Shown here piece by piece: positions 1 to 8,107 of a stretch of DNA of 37,308 bases. Both the position numbers and the translations under genes were made by a program. Position 1 is the stretch's first letter, and every line of letters starts with the position of its first letter. The notes beneath the pieces are model-generated. The model saw nothing but the letters and a program-made list of their open reading frames with translations. It searched no databases and was not told the origin of the DNA. This stretch comes from Gammaproteobacteria bacterium (lineage in GTDB: Bacteria > Pseudomonadota > Gammaproteobacteria > Pseudomonadales > Pseudohongiellaceae), in assembly GCA_018401885.1 (NCBI GenBank), contig JAGYKB010000023.1, forward strand, positions 1 through 37,308. The letters are read 5' to 3'.

Positions 1-566
1 AAGCCCGAGCCGCGACAAAACTTTCGGCGATTCTGCATGGTTTCCTCCTTTTAATCTGCGTCGCCTCAGTGCCAACGCTACTCAATATGATTCCGCTAGG
101 CGTGCTCGCCGCAGTGTTGATTCTAACGGGCTATAAGCTTGCCAAGCCGCAGCTCTTCCGTTCGATGTGGAATCACGGGCTTGAGCAGTTCTTGCCCTTT
201 ATCGTCACGGTGTCGGGTGTTGTCTTTACCGATCTTTTGACAGGCGTCGGCCTTGGCATGGCGACGGCGATTGTCATGCTGCTCCAGCGTAATTATCTGA
301 ATTCGCATTTCCTGCACATAAAGGAAACCGAATCCGAAGAAGGCCGCAACATCATCACAATGCGCATGGCCGAGGAAGTGACTTTTCTAAACAAGGGCGC
401 GATTAAAAAAGAATTCGACAATGTGCCGCCCAACAGCGTCGTGATAATCGACAAAAGCGGCTGCGTATTTATGAACCACGACGTGACCGAATACCTAAAC
501 GAATTTATGCAAACCGCGCCGGAAAGAAATATCACGGTTGAGGTAATCGAGCCGGTGGCAGCGTAA
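1..566 (+). CDS. SulP-family inorganic anion transporter, C-terminal part with STAS domain (5' end outside window)
   Basis: The reading frame is open from the first bases of the window (first full codon at 3), so this is the C-terminal ~188 residues of a larger protein. It shows the last hydrophobic segments of a SulP permease, including the typical NMIPLGVLAAVLI helix and LAKP loop, then GVGLGMATAIVMLL. A soluble STAS-like domain follows from about base 310 to the stop. SulP proteins move sulfate, bicarbonate or other anions across the inner membrane. The STAS segment has the IDKSG...NHDVTEYL pattern, which recalls SulP subgroups associated with carbonic anhydrase. The stop codon overlaps the start of the next gene (TAATG), so the two are translationally coupled. 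Next to an SLC4-type transporter gene, bicarbonate is a plausible substrate, but sulfate cannot be excluded. Family call is firm; substrate is inference. Confidence 0.85.
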   Translation, partial: ARAATKLSAILHGFLLLICVASVPTLLNMIPLGVLAAVLILTGYKLAKPQLFRSMWNHGLEQFLPFIVTVSGVVFTDLLTGVGLGMATAIVMLLQRNYLNSHFLHIKETESEEGRNIITMRMAEEVTFLNKGAIKKEFDNVPPNSVVIIDKSGCVFMNHDVTEYLNEFMQTAPERNITVEVIEPVAA

Positions 567-1513
567 TGAAAGTATTGCTGGCTATAAAGCCGAACGCTAA
601 TCACGAGTATATACGGCGCTATATCGCGTCGCGTTTCGCTGATCTCGCGATCGAGCTACAGATAGTCAGCGTGCTCGCCTCAACTCAATACACGCCATCG
701 GCTCAGAAAGCCGCGATTGCACAGCTCAAGTCGCTATCAGGCGTATTAAGGCAGTGCGCGCCGATAGATCAGGTGCGCACGCAACTGTTGGAAGGCGAAC
801 CGGTAGAGGCAATCAACACCGCGGCGCTACGCAATCGCAGTGACCTTGTGCTTATCCTCGAAGGGCAGTCAACAGGTTTTTTGTCTCGGCTTGGCAGCAG
901 CAGTACTACGCGCAGGCTTTGCCAGCAGGCTAGCTATTCGATCGAGGTAATAAAACTTTGCGCACCTGACGACGATGCCCCCTATCGCGTACTCGTGCCG
1001 GTAACCGAACATGAGCTCGAGTTGTACCCAATCAACCAATTGATCGACCTGCACTGGCCACGCGGCAGCTGCATCCGCTTTCTCGCCTTGCTCCCACCTG
1101 CACTAGATAATTCGTACGCGGAGGCTACGCCGCTTGCGACTCTGCATCAGCTCGATAACAGCACAGTGCAAACGGTGCGAATGCAAAGCAGGCTGGGGAA
1201 GCTTTGCGAGGCGATGACACGCGCGCTCGGCCACGAGATCGTTGTCGACTACCGCCTTGTCTACGACTGTTCAACCGCGGCCGCGGTGCGTGAGGCGAAT
1301 GATTCTCGGGCAAATCTTCTCGTCGTGTCGAATCAACCAACAGACAGTTTCTTTCGTGGCCTTAGGTCGGTGTTATCGCCCGCGGCCATGCTGATGGCGG
1401 CTAAGTGCTCAGTGCTAATGCTCAATCAACCGCTGCCAAGAAATTTTGGTCGCGCGAATCGCGTGATCACAATGCTAAGCGACGCCGCTCAGCAAAATTC
1501 ACCTACACAGTAA
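566..1513 (+). CDS. Two-domain universal stress protein (UspA)-like protein
   Basis: The protein has 315 residues with two UspA-like halves. The first opens with MKVLLAIKP and ends near IEVIKL; the second opens with YRVLVPV and ends with SVLMLNQP. Each has the beta-start and the closing hydrophobic strand of the fold. The usual ATP-binding G-2x-G-9x-G(S/T) motif is not intact in either half: the first has a shifted glycine pattern (EGQSTGFLSRLGSSS) and the second (SNQPTDSFFRGLRSVLS) lacks it. It therefore probably does not bind nucleotide in the standard way. It overlaps the SulP gene by one base (TAATG) and precedes the SLC4-like gene by a 39-base gap, so it is likely a cytoplasmic regulatory partner of one or both transporters. 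That role is inferred from position only. Confidence 0.8.
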   Translation: MKVLLAIKPNANHEYIRRYIASRFADLAIELQIVSVLASTQYTPSAQKAAIAQLKSLSGVLRQCAPIDQVRTQLLEGEPVEAINTAALRNRSDLVLILEGQSTGFLSRLGSSSTTRRLCQQASYSIEVIKLCAPDDDAPYRVLVPVTEHELELYPINQLIDLHWPRGSCIRFLALLPPALDNSYAEATPLATLHQLDNSTVQTVRMQSRLGKLCEAMTRALGHEIVVDYRLVYDCSTAAAVREANDSRANLLVVSNQPTDSFFRGLRSVLSPAAMLMAAKCSVLMLNQPLPRNFGRANRVITMLSDAAQQNSPTQ

Positions 1514-1552
1514 GTAAGAGAATTAACTTAGTTGTAAACAGTGGAGTTCGTT

Positions 1553-3076
1553 ATGAGTTCAGAAAATAGTCCTACTAGTAGCACTGAGGTCGATCCGCTT
1601 GCCTATACCGGCAGGCTATTCGGTGGCCTAAAGAACGATCTAGCGCGCAAGCGACAATTCTACTGGAGCGACTTTACCGATGGCTTTAATACTAAGGTAC
1701 TCGGTTCGGTGAGCTTTTTGTTTTTTGCCTGCCTAGCTAACGCGATTGCCTTTGGTGCGCTAACCAGCGTACTCACCGGAGGTGAGATCGGTACGGTCGA
1801 AATGATAGTGGCAACTGCAACAGGCGGCATTATTTTTGCCATTTTCTCCGGGCAACCGCTGACGATACTCGGAGGCACAGGACCAATCGTTATCTTCACC
1901 GCGCTGTTGTACGAGCTCTGTCAGGCTCAGGGGTTACCGTTCTTGCCTGTGTATGCGTGGGTTGGAATTTGGTCGGGCCTGTTGTTACTTGTGTTGGTCG
2001 CAACGGATGCTAGCGCATTGATGCGATTGTTCACTAAATTTACCGACGAGATTTTCGCCGCGCTGGTCGCAGTGATCTTCCTCGTCGAAGCGTTAACCTC
2101 TGTCATAACGCCTCTAATCTCAGTTGATGTAGGTGCGGCAACCGCACTTATGACTATTATTCTGTCGTTCGGCACGTTCTTCTTAGCGAAAACCTTTAAG
2201 GGCTTCATCAACACGCGGTTCTTCAATGGCCAAGTTAGAAGCTTCGTTTCGGACTTTGGTCCTGCGCTCGCCATTGCGATTATGACGCTGTTTGCGCTTT
2301 CTATGCCTTCGGTCGAACTGTCGGTTCCGGCTATTCCCGAAACCTTCGGCACAACTACCGGCCGTGCGTGGATGATCGATCTGTTCTCGATTCCAACGTG
2401 GATGATTTTCTTTTGCATCGGCCCAGCGATTCTCGTCACGGTGCTCTTGTTCCTCGACCAAAACATCACCACGCGCCTTGTAAATAATCCTGCCTATTCG
2501 CTCAAGAAGGGCGGCGGCTATCACATGGATCTCGGTGTGGTCGGTATCCTCGTCGTTGTTGCATCTTTGTTTGGTCTGCCCTGGATTGTCGCAGCGACTG
2601 TGCACTCGCTTAATCATGTGAAGAGTTTGTCTACAGAGGTAAAAGTGGCAGAAGGTGCTCCGCCTTCGAGTGTTGTGACCGAGAATCGTGTGTCAGGTCT
2701 TCTGATACACCTGTTGATCGGCTTCTCAATTTTCTTACTGCCACTGGTTAAAGCAATCCCGATGGAAGTTCTGTTTGGTCTGTTCTTGTTTATGGGATAC
2801 ACGACGCTTAACGGCACGGACCTGTTTGCACGCGTAAAGCTGTGGATGATCGACAAGCATCTCTACCCCACCGAAGGCTATATAAAGAAGGTGCCAATAA
2901 AAGTAATCAACATTTTCACGCTCATTCAGATCGGTGCGCTTGCAACACTGTGGGTTCTGAAGAGCAGCTCGCTGGGCATTTTGTTTCCGCTTCTTATTGC
3001 CTTGCTAGTTCCGCTACGTCAGTGGCTATCGAAGCATTTTGACGAAGAACATTTGACGGCGCTCGATGAGCACTAA
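1553..3076 (+). CDS. SLC4/Band 3-type bicarbonate transporter homologue
   Basis: The 507-residue polytopic membrane protein resembles the HCO3- transporter (anion exchanger) family, rare in bacteria compared with animals. After a hydrophilic ~40-residue N-terminus with FGGLKNDLARKRQFYWSDF, a motif typical of the family, it has about 10-14 hydrophobic segments. These include the ATATGGIIFAIFSGQPLTILGGTGP stretch (given here as two halves: ATATGGIIFAIFSG and QPLTILGGTGP), the most diagnostic part. Later come FLDQNITTRLVNNP and GLPWIVAATVHSLNHVKSL, also conserved in the family. The ATG at 1553 is preferred over the GTG at 1541 because GGAG at 1543-1546 is ideally spaced for it. It follows the SulP and Usp genes on the same strand and ends before a strong terminator, suggesting one transcription unit. 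Expected role: bicarbonate or related anion transport across the inner membrane, possibly sodium-coupled. Confidence 0.85.
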   Translation: MSSENSPTSSTEVDPLAYTGRLFGGLKNDLARKRQFYWSDFTDGFNTKVLGSVSFLFFACLANAIAFGALTSVLTGGEIGTVEMIVATATGGIIFAIFSGQPLTILGGTGPIVIFTALLYELCQAQGLPFLPVYAWVGIWSGLLLLVLVATDASALMRLFTKFTDEIFAALVAVIFLVEALTSVITPLISVDVGAATALMTIILSFGTFFLAKTFKGFINTRFFNGQVRSFVSDFGPALAIAIMTLFALSMPSVELSVPAIPETFGTTTGRAWMIDLFSIPTWMIFFCIGPAILVTVLLFLDQNITTRLVNNPAYSLKKGGGYHMDLGVVGILVVVASLFGLPWIVAATVHSLNHVKSLSTEVKVAEGAPPSSVVTENRVSGLLIHLLIGFSIFLLPLVKAIPMEVLFGLFLFMGYTTLNGTDLFARVKLWMIDKHLYPTEGYIKKVPIKVINIFTLIQIGALATLWVLKSSSLGILFPLLIALLVPLRQWLSKHFDEEHLTALDEH

Positions 3077-3098
3077 TTGCTGAATTCTTCATGATGAT

Positions 3099-3134
3099 AA
3101 AGGCGCATTCGGAAATCCGAATGCGCCTTTTTTA
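3099..3134. terminator. Bidirectional rho-independent terminator
   Basis: A long perfect stem (AAGGCGCATTCGGA pairing with TCCGAATGCGCCTT around an AA loop) is flanked by A-rich sequence on the left and six T on the right. It serves the SLC4-like gene on the plus strand and the histidine kinase gene on the minus strand, which converge here. Confidence 0.9.
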
Positions 3135-3145
3135 GCAGTTTATCT

Positions 3146-5332
3146 CTACTTATAGAACTTAGGAAAAACCACGCCGATAGTAACGCCTTCGACATCGATG
3201 CGATTCTCAGCGCGGATCGAGCCACCATGATACTCGGCGATCAGGCGCGCGATATGAAGACCCATACCTAGGTGCGGTTCTTTTTGCTTCTCTTGTGGGC
3301 GCACCGAGATCATCGACTCGAAGACGCGGTCTTTCATCTCCTCGGGAAGGTACGGCCCCGCGTTGGAGACGCGCACGAGGATGTGATCGCGAAGGGTTCG
3401 GCAGTGAAACACGATTGGCTGATCAGGGTAGGAGAATTCAACGGCGTTAGCTGCAAGCTTATCGAGAAGCTGGGCGATGTACTCGGGGACGCCGTTGATG
3501 AACATCTTTTCGTCAGCGGTGGCGAGCTCAAATTTTGAATCTGGGTAGGCAAGCTTATAGCCTTCGACACAGCCGTAAACTACAGCGTTAACATCCATCT
3601 TTTCTTTGTCGGATGTCTCTAACATCTGCTCTAGGCGCGTCGCCTCACTCATGCTCGTGAGAATCAAGTTAAGCCGGTTGATTCCCTCTTCTGCACGGGC
3701 AACATAAACGGCAGTTTCGGGATCGTTGCTGTTCATGGACAGATTTTCGATCGAACTACGAACAACGGTGACTGGTGTACGTAGCTCATGAGACAAGCGA
3801 GACGACATATTCTCGAGATAGCTTGTATATTGTGACAGGCGTTCTACAATACTTGCAAAACTGCGTGAAAGATCGCCGATTTCGTCAGAGTTTCGCGACG
3901 GAATCATGGTGTTCTTTACCCTGCCCGAATCGTCGATTATGCGCTCGGCTTGGTTGCGCAGTGAGCGAATGCGCGTCGAGATCCTTGAAGCGAATAAGAA
4001 GAGTCCGAGTACAACAACGATCATTACGGCAAGAATCGTATTAAACAGGGTCTCGAGCGCTTGATTGCGGAAGGTGCGCAGTCCGTTCATGTTTTGGTCG
4101 ACGACCACGGCGCCTAGAATTTCGCCATCGGCGAGAATGGGGTGAGCGGCCTCAAGCAGCCGAGTCTGCGTGTTCGCAAGCGAACGAAACTGAGTAACAG
4201 CCTCGCCCTGTAGTGCGGCATCGATGTGTGCCCCCTCGCGCGTAACGCCGGAGTAAAGTTCATCGATAAAATCGTTACTGGGCTTTGTCAGTATCTGGTA
4301 GTAAACAGGATTAAGAATTTTCTCTTGAATAAACGCAAAAACAGGGTTACTCGACTGCAGGCCGGCAGGCGGCATGAGAGTAATGCCCGTTGCGGTTTGG
4401 ATATCGCCAACGGTCAGCAAGACTCGCCCATTGCGATCGACTACTTGAATGCGCGCGTTCACGTGACCCATACCGGCGACGATACGATCGATTTCGGGCG
4501 TGGGGAGCCGAAGCGAACCGAGATCGTTTATCGTCGCGGTGTCATAGGTTGCGATCGCGGTAGAAACGGCCCGGGTCTCCGGATCATCCACATCAAACAA
4601 AGCAAAACCCAACCGCGAGCCGAGCATATCGAAGGGAATCTGCAACTCGATCTCATAACCCTCATCCGTTTCGTACCACTGGCCGCTTATGCGCTCTTCG
4701 TGGACAGGGTTACTAAAATTTTCGTCGACCGAGAACGGATATAAGAATTCGGGTTCGTGGGGCGCGACGATGTAGTGTTTAACTTCGTTGCCCTCGCGGC
4801 TCAGCATTGAAATACGCAAAAAATCAGAACGATTGACACGCAGGCTATCGCGGCTGCGGTAAACGATTGCGTCGTCGCGCACCTTGAAATAGGCGTAGAG
4901 CGATCCGTTGTGCGAACCTACCATGGTACGGTAACTAAGCGTGTCCTCGCGCCCATAGTAGCGCGAAGGATTAACTGCGGTGCGCAAATAGGCGCTGTCA
5001 TCGTAGGCGACTTCGTATCGTTGGTATTCGCCCCAATCAACGAGCGAGCCGTCGTTTAACGATAGCGCGGAAAAGATCGGATAGACATAGAGGTCTTCGG
5101 TGCGCCGCGCAGGCTCGTAACTCCCCTCGTCGAATAGTTCGGGTCGCTCGTTAAGTGCTGTAGCGAGTGCCTGCGCGGTGCCCAACACGGTTTGCTCTTG
5201 GCCGCGTCGCAGATACTCTTCCATTTCAAGAATGTATTGATACCCCAGCCACGGAATGACAAGCAGAAACGCGGACATAAAAACGAGTTTGGAGCGAATG
5301 CCAAACGGGTTCCTGCTGACTTGCACACTCAC
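3146..5332 (-). CDS. Sensor histidine kinase with large extracytoplasmic domain (dedicated-sortase-system type)
   Basis: This 728-residue membrane kinase has a first TM helix at about 17-33 (LVFMSAFLLVIPWLGYQYI), a ~395-residue extracytoplasmic sensor region, a second TM at about 431-449, HAMP at about 450-503, then the kinase core. The H-box SHELRTP places the phospho-accepting His at 515; the N-box Asn is near 629 and the G-box GMGLHIARL is at about 689. The sensor half contains a beta-rich part (about 70-260) that may be CBM9-like. The PWLGYQYI...EEYLRRGQEQ...ALATAL start recalls the family described as the proteobacterial dedicated sortase system kinase (TIGR03785), from memory and not checked. 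The start is GTG at 5332, one base after the stop of the response regulator gene, so the pair is co-transcribed. No sortase or LPXTG-like substrate lies in this window. Confidence 0.85.
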   Translation of the reverse strand: MSVQVSRNPFGIRSKLVFMSAFLLVIPWLGYQYILEMEEYLRRGQEQTVLGTAQALATALNERPELFDEGSYEPARRTEDLYVYPIFSALSLNDGSLVDWGEYQRYEVAYDDSAYLRTAVNPSRYYGREDTLSYRTMVGSHNGSLYAYFKVRDDAIVYRSRDSLRVNRSDFLRISMLSREGNEVKHYIVAPHEPEFLYPFSVDENFSNPVHEERISGQWYETDEGYEIELQIPFDMLGSRLGFALFDVDDPETRAVSTAIATYDTATINDLGSLRLPTPEIDRIVAGMGHVNARIQVVDRNGRVLLTVGDIQTATGITLMPPAGLQSSNPVFAFIQEKILNPVYYQILTKPSNDFIDELYSGVTREGAHIDAALQGEAVTQFRSLANTQTRLLEAAHPILADGEILGAVVVDQNMNGLRTFRNQALETLFNTILAVMIVVVLGLFLFASRISTRIRSLRNQAERIIDDSGRVKNTMIPSRNSDEIGDLSRSFASIVERLSQYTSYLENMSSRLSHELRTPVTVVRSSIENLSMNSNDPETAVYVARAEEGINRLNLILTSMSEATRLEQMLETSDKEKMDVNAVVYGCVEGYKLAYPDSKFELATADEKMFINGVPEYIAQLLDKLAANAVEFSYPDQPIVFHCRTLRDHILVRVSNAGPYLPEEMKDRVFESMISVRPQEKQKEPHLGMGLHIARLIAEYHGGSIRAENRIDVEGVTIGVVFPKFYK

Positions 5333-5333
5333 G

Positions 5334-6038
5334 CTAGGCGGCCTCGTCGGTTATGTTCCAACGATATCCCATGCCGTACACAGTTTCGATGCAGTCGAAG
5401 TCTTCGTTTATGAGCAAAAACTTTTTGCGAATGCGTTTGACGTGCGAGGTGATCGTGCTGCCGTCGACAAATATTTTTGATTCTTGCATGAGCACCTGAC
5501 GGCTTTTCACATGGCCAGGGAATTTCGCGAGTGCATGCACCATCCAAAATTCTGTAACGGTGAGGCCGATCGGATGCCCATCGTAGGTCACGGTCAAACG
5601 ACCGATGTCGAGAACCAGTTTACCGCGGTGGAGTAAGCTCTCGGGCGAAGGCGGTTGATTGATAACATCTTGACGGCGAAAAAGCGCAGCGATGCGGGCG
5701 GTGAGATGTGGCAGACTAATATCTTTAGTGAGGTAGTCATCGGCGCCCATGCGTAACCCGCTAACCGTGTCGAAATCGTTGTCGCGCGCGGTGAGAAAGA
5801 TAATGGGCAAGGTTTCCGACATTGACCGCAAGGCCTGACAGAGAGTAAATCCGCCATCGATTTCATTCTCTAGACCGATGTCGATGATGGCGAGATTGGG
5901 CAGGCGCATATCGAACGCCGCCATCGCATCTTTACGGTTGGCGTAGGTCTGCACTTCGTAACCTTGCTTACGCAGCACATCCGCGTAGTTTTCTCGGATT
6001 GCGGCTTCGTCTTCGACGATCGCGATACGTCTACTCAT
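5334..6038 (-). CDS. OmpR-family response regulator, partner of the adjacent kinase
   Basis: The 234-residue protein has a receiver domain (about 1-118) with acidic pocket residues in VEDE (8-11), the phospho-accepting Asp 53 in AIIDIGL, Thr 83 in FLTARD and Lys 105 in YLTKD. It is followed by a winged-helix DNA-binding domain (about 135-230) with TVTEFWMVHAL and SRQVLMQ...TSHVKRIRKKF, typical of OmpR/PhoB proteins. It is immediately upstream of the histidine kinase gene, with a single base between stop and start, so the two form a two-component system. It resembles the response regulator described with the proteobacterial sortase system (TIGR03787), by recall. Target genes are not evident here. 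Minus-strand start ATG has a modest purine-rich site (GAGAG) upstream. Confidence 0.9.
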   Translation of the reverse strand: MSRRIAIVEDEAAIRENYADVLRKQGYEVQTYANRKDAMAAFDMRLPNLAIIDIGLENEIDGGFTLCQALRSMSETLPIIFLTARDNDFDTVSGLRMGADDYLTKDISLPHLTARIAALFRRQDVINQPPSPESLLHRGKLVLDIGRLTVTYDGHPIGLTVTEFWMVHALAKFPGHVKSRQVLMQESKIFVDGSTITSHVKRIRKKFLLINEDFDCIETVYGMGYRWNITDEAA

Positions 6039-6241
6039 TTCGCACTCTCATTAGTTGTTTTCTAGGATGGCCGCGACTATACCCGAATCCACAACCGGCG
6101 CGCAGCGCATTCCTACGGCTTGTAGCAATTGCCACCATTTTGCCATATTTAATCAGCAACAAACCCCCCGACACAGCGTGTTTGGTTACAAAGTGCAGGT
6201 TTAATGCTCCCATCGAAAAAAGAAAGTTTGACGGAGATGCT

Positions 6242-6910
6242 ATGAATGACCTGCGCCTCGTTATAGGTAATAAAAACTACTCATCGTGGTCACTCGCCCC
6301 GTGGCTGCTTCTCAATATGCACGATGTCGAGTTCGAAGAGATCCAGATCGCGCTGTATCAAGATAACACCGCCGAGAAGCTGGGTCCTTATTCTCCGTCG
6401 CTCAAGGTGCCTGTTGTGCAGCATCACGACGTGACTGTGTGGGATTCGCTGTCGATCTGTGAATACCTCTCCGAGGAGGTGCTGCTCGGCGCGGGTTGGC
6501 CTGTGGGTGCTAAGCGACGCGCGACCGCACGGTCGGTAAGCGCCGAAATGCATTCAGAGTTCCCTAACCTGAAACGAGACTGGCCGATGAACTGCTCTGC
6601 GAAGGTTACGATGAAGCCGTCGGACGCCCTGCGCGATGAAATCGCCCGCATCGATGCCATATGGAGCTGCTGTCGTCGCCGTTATGGTGAAAATGGCAAC
6701 TACCTGTTTGGTCGCTTCTCGATAGCCGATTGCTATATGGCATCGGTTGCAATCGTTTTCGAAAGCTACGGCGCCGAACTCAGCGCCGAGGCCAATGCCT
6801 ATAAAGAGACGCTGCTGGATAATCCGTTCGTGCAAAAATGGATTCTTGCAGGTCAGCAAGAAGAACGCGAAGCGCACGGTGAGCGTGTAACACTCACCCG
6901 CGTTGGCTGA
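6242..6910 (+). CDS. Glutathione S-transferase family protein
   Basis: The 222-residue cytoplasmic protein has an N-terminal thioredoxin-like GST domain beginning LRLVIGNKNYSSWSLAPWLLL; the SSWSLAPW segment is typical of a bacterial GST subgroup and supplies the likely catalytic Ser. KVPVVQ has the cis-proline and DSLSICEYL is the glutathione-binding segment with the usual (D/E)S pair. The C-terminal helical domain carries GWPVGAKRRATARSVSAEMHSEF and the closing YLFGRFSIADCYM N-capping motif. I start at ATG 6242 because GGAG lies 8 bases upstream; an in-frame extension to 5999 would run into the divergent response regulator gene and looks like non-protein sequence. It ends 3 bases before the convergent DAHP synthase stop. 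Substrate unknown. Confidence 0.88.
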   Translation: MNDLRLVIGNKNYSSWSLAPWLLLNMHDVEFEEIQIALYQDNTAEKLGPYSPSLKVPVVQHHDVTVWDSLSICEYLSEEVLLGAGWPVGAKRRATARSVSAEMHSEFPNLKRDWPMNCSAKVTMKPSDALRDEIARIDAIWSCCRRRYGENGNYLFGRFSIADCYMASVAIVFESYGAELSAEANAYKETLLDNPFVQKWILAGQQEEREAHGERVTLTRVG

Positions 6911-6913
6911 GAA

Positions 6914-7978
6914 CTAACTCGTTCGTGCAGGCAACACGTCCCGCAGTTTGTCTGCCATTTCGAGGATAGCGGTCTCGGTCGTTGCCCAGTCGATACAGGC
7001 ATCGGTTACCGAGACCCCGTATTTGAGCTCACTCAAGTCTTTCGGGATGCTCTGATTACCCGCATTGATGTTACTTTCGATCATCACGCCGATTATCGAC
7101 TGATTACCCTCCATGATCTGATGAGTAACATCTTTCAACACCAGCGGCTGCACCTTCGGGTCTTTATTTGAATTCGCGTGGCTGCAGTCGATCATAATAT
7201 TGTTGTTAACACCACCCTCAAGCAGCGCATGCTCGCACTGAGCGACATGCACGCTGTCGTAATTAGGGCCGTTGCTACCACCTCGCAGCACGACGTGCCC
7301 GTAAGGGTTGCCCTTGGTCTCAACAACCGAGACCTGCCCTTTACTGTTTATGCCGAGAAATCGATGCGGGTTAGACACCGACTGCATCGCGTTGACTGCG
7401 ACGGTCAAGCCGCCGTCGGTGCCGTTTTTAAAGCCTACGGCTGAGGACAAGCCTGACGACATTTCCCGATGCGTCTGCGATTCGGTTGTGCGCGCGCCTA
7501 TGGCCGACCACGAAATAATATCTTGCATGTACTGCGGTGAAATCGGATCGAGCGCTTCGGTCGAAGTGGGTAGACCGATGTCGACGATGTCGAGCAGCAG
7601 CTCGCGCCCCTTGCGAAGCCCGTCTTCTATTTTAAACGAATCATCCAGATACGGATCGTTGATCAGACCTTTCCAGCCGATCGAGGTGCGCGGTTTTTCG
7701 AAATAGACACGCATAACGATGTAGAGCGTATCGGCGACTTTGTCGGCCAGGCCTTTGAGCCTGCGGGCATAATCAAGCGCGGCCTCGGTATCGTGAATCG
7801 AGCAAGGGCCTACTACCACAAATAGGCGCGGGTCTTTACGATCGAGAATATCGAAGATCGTCTGCCGTGCGGCAACGACAGCATCGAGTGTTTCCCCTTC
7901 GAGTGGCAACTCGGACTTGAGCTGCTCTGGGGTGATGAGCGCCTCGTTAGAGGCAATATTTAGATTATCGCTTTGCAT
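6914..7978 (-). CDS. aroG: 3-deoxy-7-phosphoheptulonate (DAHP) synthase, class I
   Basis: The enzyme condenses phosphoenolpyruvate and erythrose 4-phosphate to DAHP, the first step of the shikimate pathway to aromatic amino acids. Visible family signatures are VVGPCSIHD (metal-ligand Cys), MRVYFEKPRTSIGWKGLINDP (split: MRVYFEKPRTS, IGWKGLINDP), TESQTHREMSSGLS, GFKNGTDG, LRGGSNGPNY, MIDCSHANS (metal-ligand His), GVMIESN and GVSVTDACIDW (metal-ligand Asp). The length, about 354 residues, fits the AroF/G/H class. Feedback specificity (Phe, Tyr or Trp) cannot be read reliably here, so the G letter is tentative. I chose ATG at 7978; a GTG three codons upstream (7987) is possible. A sigma-70-like promoter sits just upstream (8004-8031). 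Confidence 0.93.
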   Translation of the reverse strand: MQSDNLNIASNEALITPEQLKSELPLEGETLDAVVAARQTIFDILDRKDPRLFVVVGPCSIHDTEAALDYARRLKGLADKVADTLYIVMRVYFEKPRTSIGWKGLINDPYLDDSFKIEDGLRKGRELLLDIVDIGLPTSTEALDPISPQYMQDIISWSAIGARTTESQTHREMSSGLSSAVGFKNGTDGGLTVAVNAMQSVSNPHRFLGINSKGQVSVVETKGNPYGHVVLRGGSNGPNYDSVHVAQCEHALLEGGVNNNIMIDCSHANSNKDPKVQPLVLKDVTHQIMEGNQSIIGVMIESNINAGNQSIPKDLSELKYGVSVTDACIDWATTETAILEMADKLRDVLPARTS

Positions 7979-8003
7979 GGTATTCACTTTAAGAAGGCCG
8001 GCA

Positions 8004-8031
8004 ATAATAGCAAATAGGTGCCGACTAGCAA
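8004..8031 (-). promoter_or_regulatory. Sigma-70-type promoter for the DAHP synthase gene
   Basis: Read on the minus strand, TTGCTA (8026-8031) and TATTAT (8004-8009) are separated by 16 bases, upstream of the aroG start at 7978. Matches are 4/6 and 5/6 to consensus. Prediction by eye only. Confidence 0.5.
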
Positions 8032-8107
8032 TGCCTTTTATTTAGTCGAGTTTTAGCTGTGGTGACCGAAAACCTAGCAACCACCTCAGTATCTCGGAGT
8101 AGTCTCA

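Noticed and set aside
1927..2617. Two long minus-strand frames (181 and 144 codons) opposite the SLC4-like gene.
   Set aside because: They overlap a well-supported membrane protein gene, have low-complexity or His/Arg-rich composition and no family match.
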